From: Gemmatimonadota bacterium
GTDB taxonomy: Bacteria > Gemmatimonadota > Gemmatimonadetes > Gemmatimonadales > JACORV01
Direction: 5' to 3'
Assembly (NCBI GenBank): GCA_016179225.1
Contig: JACORV010000102.1
Span: forward strand, 1-46,803
Length of the DNA: 46,803 nucleotides
Notes under the pieces: generated by a model
Told to the model about the DNA's origin: nothing
Seen by the model: only the letters and a program-made list of their open reading frames with translations
The model's database searches: none
Program-made: the position numbers and the translations under genes
Shown here: positions 35,265-43,126 of the stretch, piece after piece
How positions within the stretch are numbered: position 1 is the first letter of the stretch
How the letters are laid out: each line of letters begins with the position of its first letter

Positions 35265-37022
35265 TTAGCGGCAGAAATTCCGCGTCATGGCATCCGCGCG
35301 CTGCTTGTAGGCGGGGATGACCTGCCCCAGGATCCGGTTGGCGGTCTCGCGGTCCTGGGCCACGCCCGCAATGATGTTCGGCTCGGCTGCCATCCAGAGC
35401 TCCTGGGCACGGCGCGCCTGGTCGCAGTTGCGGTCGGCGTTCGCGAGACTGTCCGTCCGGATGCCGAGCTGCACCTGCGCGACACCGAGAAACCACGACG
35501 CCGTGACTTTGGTCCGGCCGACCGCGTTCTGGGCGGCCATGGAGAGCCTTTGGACCGCCAACTCGTGGTCGGCCGGAGGCTGCAGCGCGCGCACCCCCCC
35601 CGAGAGCCATACCGACGCCGACGCGTTCTTGAGCGTCGAATCGGCGTTGGCCGCCTCGGTCGCGTGGAACAGCGCGGAGTCGACCTGATTCATGCCGAGG
35701 AGGTAGGTCGCGTAAACCAGATGGCCGCGACCGGCCGCCGGCTGCTGTCGCACGTACTCCCGGATGGCCGTCACGGCGCCAGCCGTGTCGCCACGTGCGT
35801 ACGACAGGTTAGCCAGGCTATACCAGTAGGGCGACTGCGTCGGCAGCCGCTCGGTCGCGATGCGCGTCCAGAGGTGGAGGTTCGTCGAATCGGGGATCTG
35901 CTGGAAGTAGGTCGTGATGCGGTAGACGAACAGCGAGTCGATGTTCGACGAATCCACTTCCGCCACCTGCGCGAGCGTCGTCGCCGCGTCCCGCCAACGT
36001 CGCGCGGCCGCGAGCGCGATGCTGCGGGCGTTGAGCAGCAGGACGCTGCTCGGACTCCCCGCGAGTCCTTCGTCGATCAGGGCAATCGCGCTGTCGGCCA
36101 TGTCGCGCAGCACGAAGAGGCGCGCGGTGTTGACGCGCAGCGTGTCGTTCCGAACCTCGACCTTGAGGATGTTGTGCAACTCGCGGAGCAGGTTCGCCGT
36201 GTCGCCGCGCTCGTCGTAGACGCGGGCCAGCTGCCGCAGCACCAGGGAGTTGAGCGAGTCGGCCGCCTCGGCGCGCTGGAGCGACGCCAGGACGGAGTCC
36301 GTGGGCGCGCCCTCCGCCCGCCGGAGCTGCGCAAGACAGAGGTGCGCGCCGGCGCTCTGCGAGTACTGCGTGAGCGCGCGGTTGGCCGCCTGCTGGGCCC
36401 GCGTGAAGTAGCGGGTCGAGTCCTGCGTGCTCCGCGCGGCGGAGAGCGAGTCCACGGCCCGGCGGCAGTTCGTCACTTGCTCGAACGAGCGGTAAGCATC
36501 GGCAAGCCGGTTTGCCAGGTCGGACCCCGTGCCACCGTTGGCGCGCCCGCGCGCCGCCACGACCGTGGCGGTCGCGCTCTGCGGAGCCTCGCCCGACATC
36601 TCGAGCAGCCGCGCGGTCAGCAGGACCGAATCGTCCCCGCGACGCAGGACACTCCCCTCGACCAGGACGCGGACGTTCAGGAACCGCGCCAGCTGGCGCG
36701 CCACGCTCGGCTCGAGCGGCATGTCCTGGGGGAAGCCGCTCGCGACTAGCGCCTCGTTCATCGAGGCCTTGGGGATCACGTTGAAGGTCTGGGCGCGCGC
36801 CAGGCGCAGCCGGTCGCGCAGACCGTCGGGAATCGTCACGGCGAGCGCGGAATCCCCGCTGTCGCGGGCGAAGGGGACGACCAGAAGCTTCGCGGCATCC
36901 GGGGGCGACGTGGTCACCCGCGCGAGCTGCGCCGCTAGCGGTGCAGCGCCGCTGGCCGTGCCCAGCAAGGCGAGCAGGGCCGCCCGGGAGAGCCGAGAAA
37001 GGTGAGCCGCGCGCCAGGTCAT
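35265..37022 (-). CDS. exported TPR protein with CsgG/FlgO/TolB-N-like N-terminal domain
   Basis: Signal peptide ALLALLGTASGAAPLAAQ; LLVVPFARDSGDSALAVTIPDGLRDRL…LNVRVLVEGSVLRRGDDSVLLTARLLEMSGE; multiple TPR-like repeats. Confidence 0.75.
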   Translation of the reverse strand: MTWRAAHLSRLSRAALLALLGTASGAAPLAAQLARVTTSPPDAAKLLVVPFARDSGDSALAVTIPDGLRDRLRLARAQTFNVIPKASMNEALVASGFPQDMPLEPSVARQLARFLNVRVLVEGSVLRRGDDSVLLTARLLEMSGEAPQSATATVVAARGRANGGTGSDLANRLADAYRSFEQVTNCRRAVDSLSAARSTQDSTRYFTRAQQAANRALTQYSQSAGAHLCLAQLRRAEGAPTDSVLASLQRAEAADSLNSLVLRQLARVYDERGDTANLLRELHNILKVEVRNDTLRVNTARLFVLRDMADSAIALIDEGLAGSPSSVLLLNARSIALAAARRWRDAATTLAQVAEVDSSNIDSLFVYRITTYFQQIPDSTNLHLWTRIATERLPTQSPYWYSLANLSYARGDTAGAVTAIREYVRQQPAAGRGHLVYATYLLGMNQVDSALFHATEAANADSTLKNASASVWLSGGVRALQPPADHELAVQRLSMAAQNAVGRTKVTASWFLGVAQVQLGIRTDSLANADRNCDQARRAQELWMAAEPNIIAGVAQDRETANRILGQVIPAYKQRADAMTRNFCR

Positions 37023-37074
37023 GCGATCAACCTCCGGATCCTTCCAACAGTCGAACGCGCCAACCCGACCCCAG

Positions 37075-37149
37075 TGGGCGAAGAGGGATTCGAACCCCCG
37101 ACTTCCTGCGTGTAAAGCAGGCGCTCTGGACCAGCTGAGCTATTCGCCC
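37075..37149 (-). tRNA. tRNA-Val (anticodon TAC), CCA not encoded
   Basis: Reverse strand GGGCGAA TA GCTC AGCTGGTCCA GAGC…CCTGC TTTACAC GCAGG…GGGTTCGAATCCC…TTCGCCC A CTGG. Confidence 0.95.
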
Positions 37150-37158
37150 GTTCGCGTC

Positions 37159-37341
37159 TTACAGGATCAAGCCGAGCGGCAGCAACACGCAGTAGCCGAG
37201 CACCAGGAGCAGCGGCGCCGCCGTCGTCGATCCCCGGGACAACAGCAGATACCCGGCCGCCAACGCGACGGCCGCGCCTCCGAGCAACGCGGCGTTGGCG
37301 GGCCCGAACTGCAGCCGTGACTGAGGGCCGGAACTTTGCAC
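37159..37341 (-). CDS. small two-TM hypothetical membrane protein
   Basis: ORF track gives 37159..37368; in-frame GTG at 37341 lies just after a predicted promoter. Sequence …GPANAALLGGAAVALAAGYLLLSRGSTTAAPLLLVLGYCVLLPLGLIL. Confidence 0.45.
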   Translation of the reverse strand: MQSSGPQSRLQFGPANAALLGGAAVALAAGYLLLSRGSTTAAPLLLVLGYCVLLPLGLIL

Positions 37342-37349
37342 AGCGTACG

Positions 37350-37378
37350 AGGATAGCCGGGCTCCCATACCAGGTCAA
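37350..37378 (-). promoter_or_regulatory. putative sigma70-type promoter upstream of small ORF and tRNA-Val
   Basis: Reverse strand TTGACC (37378-37373), N17, TATCCT (37355-37350); the -35 overlaps the stop codon of the preceding TPR gene. Confidence 0.5.
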
Positions 37379-38250
37379 GCGCTGGTGTCACCGGGCGGCG
37401 GAGGGCCCCCGCCGGTCTGAACGGTCTGCAGCATCTCTCTACACTTCTTACCCCACGGGTTGAACCGGTTCGCGGCGAAGCCAGCTTCCCACGAGGCCTT
37501 GGCCGCCTCCTGGTCTCCCGCGAACCACTGGGCCCGCCCCAGCTGGTAGTAGGCCTCGATGAGGTTCGGGCCGAGCTCCAGGGTCTTGCGGAAGAAGTTG
37601 TCGGCGTCCTCGTACATCTCGCGCTCGAGGTACACCAGCCCGAGGTAGTAGTGGGCGTAGAGGGTGGCCTTCTTGTCGTTGGCCATACGGATGGCCTTCG
37701 ACAGGTGCTCGATGGCCTCCCCGAAGATGCGCTTCTTGAGGCAAATGTACCCTACGTTGATCCGCGCGAGCGAGTTCGCGGGTTCCCGCATCAGCACCTT
37801 CTGGAAGGTCAGGAGGGCGTCGTCGTAGTCCTCCTTGAGCATCTGCGCCCAGCCGAGGAGCGATTCCGCCTGCGCGTCCCCGGGCGAGAGCTCGAGCGCC
37901 TTGCCGAGCGCCTGGATCGAGCCCGGATAATCGCCGAGGGAAAGCAGGCTCCAGCCCTTTTCGACGAAGGTCGAGGCGCCAATGTGGTCGGAATGGATGG
38001 CCGGCTTCTCGCCGGAGAACTCCGGCGCGGTCGGCTTGGTACCCGCGGCGAGCTGCTTGTACTTGTCCACCAGCGCTTTAATCTCGTCCTTCAGCACCGC
38101 CAGCTCACCGATGGTCGCGTCCACCTGCTTGAAGAAGGCGATGATGTCCTTCTTCGACGCGTCCAGGTCCGCCGGGCTCGTCGCGGCGTCGAGCGCGGCG
38201 GCGATCTGGCCGTAGCGGGTGCGCAGGCTCGCGATGGGCTCGTCAGCCAT
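37375..38250 (-). CDS. TPR-repeat protein, last gene of the chemosensory operon
   Basis: Start re-set to ATG 38250 (MADEPIASLRTRYGQIAAALDAA…coiled coil) followed by TPRs (WSLLSLGDYPGSIQALGKALELSPGDAQAESLLGWAQM…). Confidence 0.8.
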   Translation of the reverse strand: MADEPIASLRTRYGQIAAALDAATSPADLDASKKDIIAFFKQVDATIGELAVLKDEIKALVDKYKQLAAGTKPTAPEFSGEKPAIHSDHIGASTFVEKGWSLLSLGDYPGSIQALGKALELSPGDAQAESLLGWAQMLKEDYDDALLTFQKVLMREPANSLARINVGYICLKKRIFGEAIEHLSKAIRMANDKKATLYAHYYLGLVYLEREMYEDADNFFRKTLELGPNLIEAYYQLGRAQWFAGDQEAAKASWEAGFAANRFNPWGKKCREMLQTVQTGGGPPPPGDTSA

Positions 38251-38722
38251 GGACGGGTTCGGCGTGGACGGCCTGGAGCGCAATCCGCTCGGTCGACGTG
38301 AGGAGGCGCGCGGTTTGGAGGAGGACGACCGTGCGGGGGCCCACGGTAATGATTCCCTGGATGTATTCGGCCGCGAGCCCGCGCACGACGGCGGGTGGCA
38401 TCGTGACCACCTCGGCGCTGATGCGAAGCACTTCGAGCACCGCGTCCACCACCACGGCCACGATCAGCCCCTCGCACTCGATCACCATCATCCGGGTCTC
38501 CTCCCGCAGCCGGGCATCGGCGAGCTCGAACCGCTTGCGCAGGTCGATCACCGGCACGACGGCACCCTGCACTTGGAGGATGCCCTCGAGGAACGCCGGG
38601 GCCTTCGGCAGCGGCGACGGCGCCTCGTGGCGCAGGATCCGCTGCACGTGGAAGACGTTGAAGGCGAACTCCTGCCCGCCCACGCGGAAGACGACCACCT
38701 GGATGTCGTCACCGTGGCTCAT
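38243..38722 (-). CDS. cheW: CheW-domain chemotaxis coupling protein
   Basis: [31 protein letters not shown]…LPKAPAFLEGILQVQGAVVPVIDLRKRFEL from ATG 38722; C-terminal …VLEVLRISAEVVTMPP…. Confidence 0.92.
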   Translation of the reverse strand: MSHGDDIQVVVFRVGGQEFAFNVFHVQRILRHEAPSPLPKAPAFLEGILQVQGAVVPVIDLRKRFELADARLREETRMMVIECEGLIVAVVVDAVLEVLRISAEVVTMPPAVVRGLAAEYIQGIITVGPRTVVLLQTARLLTSTERIALQAVHAEPVHG

Positions 38723-39147
38723 GCCCGCTCCTCGATTGCGGTCAGGCGCTCGGCCAGGGCCTCCGGGTCGACCACCGTGACCAGTTCCGTCCCCACGCGC
38801 CACACCCCCGCCGCCCACGCCGCCGGCGCGCCCCCGACGAACGTCGCGCCCTGCTCGACCACTTCGAGCACCTCGTCCACTTCCAGCGCCACGGCCGTGT
38901 CGCCCACCTCCACCACCACCGCCGTGTCGCCCACGGTCGCGGGCGGCGCCCCACCCCCGAGCAGCGCCCCGAGGTGCACCAGCGAGAGGAACCGCTCGCG
39001 TAACGGCATCACGCCGCGCAACGCCAGCGTGCGCGCCGGCACCGCGCGGGGCGCCGGCACGTCCACCACCTCCCGCACGACGCCCAGCCCGATGCCGTAA
39101 CGCTCCCCCGCGGCGCGGACCACCAGGAACCGGTCGGCGGCGATCAC
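38719..39147 (-). CDS. short CheW-like protein
   Basis: GTG 39147 overlaps the cheB stop (GTGA): [64 protein letters not shown]…[15 protein letters not shown]. Confidence 0.82.
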   Translation of the reverse strand: MIAADRFLVVRAAGERYGIGLGVVREVVDVPAPRAVPARTLALRGVMPLRERFLSLVHLGALLGGGAPPATVGDTAVVVEVGDTAVALEVDEVLEVVEQGATFVGGAPAAWAAGVWRVGTELVTVVDPEALAERLTAIEERA

Positions 39148-40232
39148 CCGCGCCCCGCAAGCCGCAGGCGCAGCAGCTCGGTGGCGCTGCGCTCGGCGAT
39201 GCGCTCGAGCGGCACGACCTCGCGCGCACCGCCCACCTGCACCGCCGCGTGCGGCATCCCGTAGACCACGGCCGTCTCCCGGTCCTGGGCGATCGTGGCG
39301 CCGCCGGCGTCGCGGATGGCGAGGAGTCCCTCGGCGCCGTCGCGGCCCATACCGGTGAGCACCACGCCGACCGTCGCCGGACCGAACACCTCCGCCACCG
39401 AGCGGAAGAGGTGGTCGGCGGCGGGCCGGACGCCCCACAGGGTGGGCTCGCGCGACAACTCGAGGGTCGCCGAGCCCGCCTGGCCGCGCACCCGCAGGTG
39501 GTAGTCTCCCGGCGCGATGTAGACCACGTCGGCGTTCGCCACGACGCCGTGCTCCGCCTCGACGACATGCAGCCGCGACTGGCTGTCGAGCCGCTCGGCG
39601 AGGCTTCTGGTGAACCCGCCCGGCATGTGCTGGACGACCATGGTCGCGGCCTGGAGCCCGGTCGGCAGGGCCGGAATCACTTCGGCCAGCGCCCGAGGCC
39701 CACCCGTCGAGGCCGCGATGGCCAGCGCCAGCCGCGCCGCGCCCGGCGTCGCGGGCGCGCGCAGCGGCGCCGGCCGCGGACGGGTCATCACGCGCACATG
39801 ACCGAGGTCGGCCGCGACCGCCGCACGCAGCGCCGCGATGAGCCGCGGCGCCACTGTCGCGACCGCACTGCGCCCACTGCCGTCCGGCTTCTCAACGAGG
39901 TCCACCGCGCCCAGCTCCAGCGCGCGGATCGCCTCGTCGTAGTCCCGGCCCGCGCGCGCGCTCACTACCACGATGGGCCGGGGCGTCTCACTCATGATGT
40001 ACCCGATCGCGCCCAGGCCATCGAGCTCGGGCATCGACAGGTCCATCGTCACCACGTCCGGCTGGTAGGCGTGCACCTTGCGTACCGCGTCGAGCCCGTT
40101 GCGCGCCGTACCCACGACGCGGAACTCGCCCGACCCCGTGATGATGTCCGAGAGCACCCGCCGCATCAAGGCGCTGTCGTCCACCACGAGGACCGACGGC
40201 AGTCGCTCAGACCTGGATGGTTCCATGCGCAA
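39144..40232 (-). CDS. cheB: chemotaxis response regulator protein-glutamate methylesterase CheB
   Basis: Receiver [18 protein letters not shown]…[21 protein letters not shown]; catalytic domain [49 protein letters not shown]. Confidence 0.96.
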   Translation of the reverse strand: MRMEPSRSERLPSVLVVDDSALMRRVLSDIITGSGEFRVVGTARNGLDAVRKVHAYQPDVVTMDLSMPELDGLGAIGYIMSETPRPIVVVSARAGRDYDEAIRALELGAVDLVEKPDGSGRSAVATVAPRLIAALRAAVAADLGHVRVMTRPRPAPLRAPATPGAARLALAIAASTGGPRALAEVIPALPTGLQAATMVVQHMPGGFTRSLAERLDSQSRLHVVEAEHGVVANADVVYIAPGDYHLRVRGQAGSATLELSREPTLWGVRPAADHLFRSVAEVFGPATVGVVLTGMGRDGAEGLLAIRDAGGATIAQDRETAVVYGMPHAAVQVGGAREVVPLERIAERSATELLRLRLAGRG

Positions 40233-40689
40233 CCGAGCGGACCTCGAGCCGCCCGTCCGGAAGATAAAAGTAGACCGAGCGCCCGTGCGCCTTCCCAGTT
40301 TCCTCGCCGACGACCGGGATGTGCGCCGCCTTCAGCACGTCCCTCGCCGCTTGCACATTCCGCTCACCCATGTTGGGCGCTCCGGGCTGCCCCACATTCG
40401 CAAACATGCTCGCCCCGCCCACCAGCCGCGCCCGCAGGCGCTGGCGCCCCGCGCCCAGTGCGGCTAGGCGCTCCAGCAACACGGGCAGCGCCGTCTCCGG
40501 GAACTTCCCGGGGCGCGACCGGTCCCGCGACAGCGCCGGCGAGGGGAGCATGAGGTGCGCCATCGCGCCCGCCCTCGCGACCGCATCGTAGAGCACCATG
40601 GCCACACACGAACCGAGGCCCAGCGTAACGAGGACCGTGTCCCCCGTGTCGACCGCCCAGTCCGCGACCTTGATGATCCGCTCGTTCAT
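40207..40689 (-). CDS. cheD: chemoreceptor glutamine deamidase CheD
   Basis: [31 protein letters not shown]…[12 protein letters not shown]…[36 protein letters not shown]. Confidence 0.93.
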   Translation of the reverse strand: MNERIIKVADWAVDTGDTVLVTLGLGSCVAMVLYDAVARAGAMAHLMLPSPALSRDRSRPGKFPETALPVLLERLAALGAGRQRLRARLVGGASMFANVGQPGAPNMGERNVQAARDVLKAAHIPVVGEETGKAHGRSVYFYLPDGRLEVRSVAHGTIQV

Positions 40690-41507
40690 GGCCTGCGGAA
40701 CAGCCGCTCCCGCGGCTCCTCGAGCAGAAACTTGCCGCGCACCGGTCCGAACAGCGTCTCGACCTTGCCGAGCAGCAAGAACCCCCCGGGCACCAGCGCA
40801 TCAAAAAACTTCTGGAACAGCCGCTCCTGGGTGGGACGGTCGAAGTAGATGACGACGTTCCGGCACACGATCAGGTCGTAGGGCGGCTGGGGCGGCGGCT
40901 CGCCCGTGAGGTCGTGACGGATCGGGTGCACCAGACGCGTGATCGCCGGGTCGAGCCGATACGGCGGCCCGGGCCCGAACCAGCGGGCGAGCAACGCGCG
41001 CGGCACCTCTTCCACGGCGGGCGCCTGGTACTCGGCCCGCTTCAGGACCTCCAGCGCGCCGGGGTCGAGATCGGTCGCGTCGATCCGCACGTGGCTCCGA
41101 GCCCCCGGCGTTCCTTGCCGGGCGGCCTGCTCGGCAAAGAGGATGGCGAGCGAGTAAGGCTCCTCGCCCGAGGCGCAGCCGGCCGACCAGACGGCCACGG
41201 CGCGGCGCCGCCCCGCCAGCTCCGGGAGCACGCGCTCCCGCAGCACCGCGTACGTCTCCGGATTGCGGAAGAACTTGGTGACGTTGATCGTGAGCGCGTC
41301 GAGGAGGAGGTCGTACTCCTCGGGGATTCGGTCCAGGATCGCGGCGTACGCGCCGAACGTGTGGACGCCGCGCGCGCGCATCCGCACGGCGAGCCGGCGC
41401 CGCAGGCACGGCTCCTTATAGCTGGTGATGAGGAAGCCCCGCATGCGTTCGATCTTGGCGAGGAGCGCACCCAAGGTCGCGTCGTCGGGCGGGCGCGCGG
41501 CCATCAT
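40686..41507 (-). CDS. cheR: chemotaxis protein methyltransferase CheR
   Basis: LTINVTKFFRNPETYAVLRERVLPEL, VWSAGCASGEEPYSLAILFAE, YDLIVCRNVVIYFDRPTQERLFQKFFDALVPGGFLLLGKVETL. Confidence 0.95.
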   Translation of the reverse strand: MMAARPPDDATLGALLAKIERMRGFLITSYKEPCLRRRLAVRMRARGVHTFGAYAAILDRIPEEYDLLLDALTINVTKFFRNPETYAVLRERVLPELAGRRRAVAVWSAGCASGEEPYSLAILFAEQAARQGTPGARSHVRIDATDLDPGALEVLKRAEYQAPAVEEVPRALLARWFGPGPPYRLDPAITRLVHPIRHDLTGEPPPQPPYDLIVCRNVVIYFDRPTQERLFQKFFDALVPGGFLLLGKVETLFGPVRGKFLLEEPRERLFRRP

Positions 41508-43126
41508 TTCATCCGCTCCAGGGTCTCCAGGTTGCGCCGCGCCAACTCGTGCGTGGGGTTCATGGCGAGCACCTCGCGCCAGTACGCCACCGCCTCGCCC
41601 TGCCGGAGCTGCTTGAAGGCCAGGTTGCCGAGCTTAAAGTACACATCCTCGCCGAGCCGCGGCGCCAGCTTGATCGCGCGCTGGTACGCCTGCTGCGCCT
41701 CTTCGGCTCGGGCGCTCCGGTAGCAGAGGTCGCCGAGGTTCTTGGAGAGCTGGGGGAGCGACGGGTCCTCCTCCAGCGCGGTGAGCAGGAGCTGCTCCGC
41801 GCGCTCGTAGTTGCCTGCGCGCTCGAGGAGGACCGCCAGGTTGTTCCGGAGCGGCCCGCTCTTGGGGTAGCGGCTCACGCCCTCCTCGGCGACCGTGATG
41901 GCGTCGGCCTGCTGGCTCGCGACGACGGCGGCCAGCGCCCGCGCCCAGTACCACAGCGCCGAGGGCGGCTTCTCGCCGAGCTGGCCGCGCGCGCGGTCGA
42001 GCCGCTCGAGCGCCTCCTCGCCCCGGCCGCGCTTCAGGGCGACGACGCCCCAGCCGATGAGGACGCGTACGTCGTTAGGCGCGCGCGCGGCGGCGGCGGC
42101 GAAAGCGGCGTCGGCCTCCGCGAGCCGGCCCATCTGCTCCAGCGCCACGGCGAGGTTGTGCAGCACGGCGCCCCGTCCGCCGCTCTGCTCGGCGGCGTGG
42201 CGCAGGTCGTCCACCGCGTCCCCCCAGCGGGCCTGCCGGAGCGCGACCAGGCCGAGGAAGAAGTGCGCCTGCTCGTCGTGGGGCCGGAGGTCCACGACCC
42301 GGCGGAACTCGCGGCCCGCTTCGTCGAACATGGCTGTCTTGTAGAACGCCAAGCCGAGATTACGGTGCTCCTCGACGCGCCCCTCGTTCACCGTCGGCTG
42401 GACCTCGGCGGCCTGCGTCTTGCCGAGACGGTGGGCGAAGCCTGCGGTTATGAGTCCGTAGAGCGCCTTCCCCACCTCGAACTCGAGCAGGCCCGAGTCC
42501 TCGAGGACACGGGAGACGTCGCGCTGCCCGTCGAGCAGCGGGATGATCCGCTCCTGCTCGGCGGTGAGCGAGACGCCGGAGGCCTCGAGCCGCTGCCGCT
42601 CGACCACGAAGATCAGGTCGAAGCTCGGGATCTTCTTCTCGATGAGGCTCCATTCGTCCACCCGCCGCGCCCCCTCGAGCAGCAGGGACTCCGGGCTGAT
42701 GCGGACGAGGAAGTCCTGCTCCTCGGGCCGGACCTCGCTCTCGAAGCTGAACGACCCCGACGACCAGGTGAAGAGGTAGTAGACCGCCTCCTCGATCTGC
42801 ACCCGCATGTAGCGCTCGAGGTCGGGCCGGGAGAGCGTGCCCATCTCGACCAGGATCTCGCCGAGCCGCTGGTTGCGCACCTGGGCCTGCCGGTCGATGG
42901 CGGCCTGGAGCTGCTCGCTGGTGATGAGTTCGCTCTTGACGAGGATGTCGCCCAGGCGGTCGCGCCGGTTCACGATCGAGGCGTACGTGATCGCGCCGAC
43001 GTCGAAGAAGATGTAGCCGAAGTTGCTCCGGTCGGCGACGGAAAGGCACCCGGTCTTCTGCCCCATCGAGAGGAGCTGGAGCACGTCCGGGAGGCTCGCC
43101 TCGCGCAGGCTGCCCTTGATCGCCAT
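41504..43126 (-). CDS. DUF4388 + MshEN/T2SSE-N-like + TPR protein
   Basis: Start re-set to ATG 43126 (TGATG overlap): MAIKGSLREASLPDVLQLLSMGQKTGCLSVADRSNFGYIFFDVGAITYA (DUF4388-type), RLGDILVKSELITSEQLQAAIDRQ-AQVRNQ-RLGEILVEMGTLSRPDLERYMRVQ, then C-terminal TPRs. Confidence 0.88.
   Translation of the reverse strand: MAIKGSLREASLPDVLQLLSMGQKTGCLSVADRSNFGYIFFDVGAITYASIVNRRDRLGDILVKSELITSEQLQAAIDRQAQVRNQRLGEILVEMGTLSRPDLERYMRVQIEEAVYYLFTWSSGSFSFESEVRPEEQDFLVRISPESLLLEGARRVDEWSLIEKKIPSFDLIFVVERQRLEASGVSLTAEQERIIPLLDGQRDVSRVLEDSGLLEFEVGKALYGLITAGFAHRLGKTQAAEVQPTVNEGRVEEHRNLGLAFYKTAMFDEAGREFRRVVDLRPHDEQAHFFLGLVALRQARWGDAVDDLRHAAEQSGGRGAVLHNLAVALEQMGRLAEADAAFAAAAARAPNDVRVLIGWGVVALKRGRGEEALERLDRARGQLGEKPPSALWYWARALAAVVASQQADAITVAEEGVSRYPKSGPLRNNLAVLLERAGNYERAEQLLLTALEEDPSLPQLSKNLGDLCYRSARAEEAQQAYQRAIKLAPRLGEDVYFKLGNLAFKQLRQGEAVAYWREVLAMNPTHELARRNLETLERMK

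Noticed and set aside
37019-37378. 119-aa ORF containing SAGPERLLYTQEVGGSNPSSPT
   Set aside because: This peptide is a translated tRNA gene (tRNA-Val), a familiar annotation artefact.
38243-39568. 441-aa ORF as a long CheW fusion
   Set aside because: The N-terminal part is an out-of-frame reading of cheB and the short cheW; the CheW proper starts at ATG 38722.
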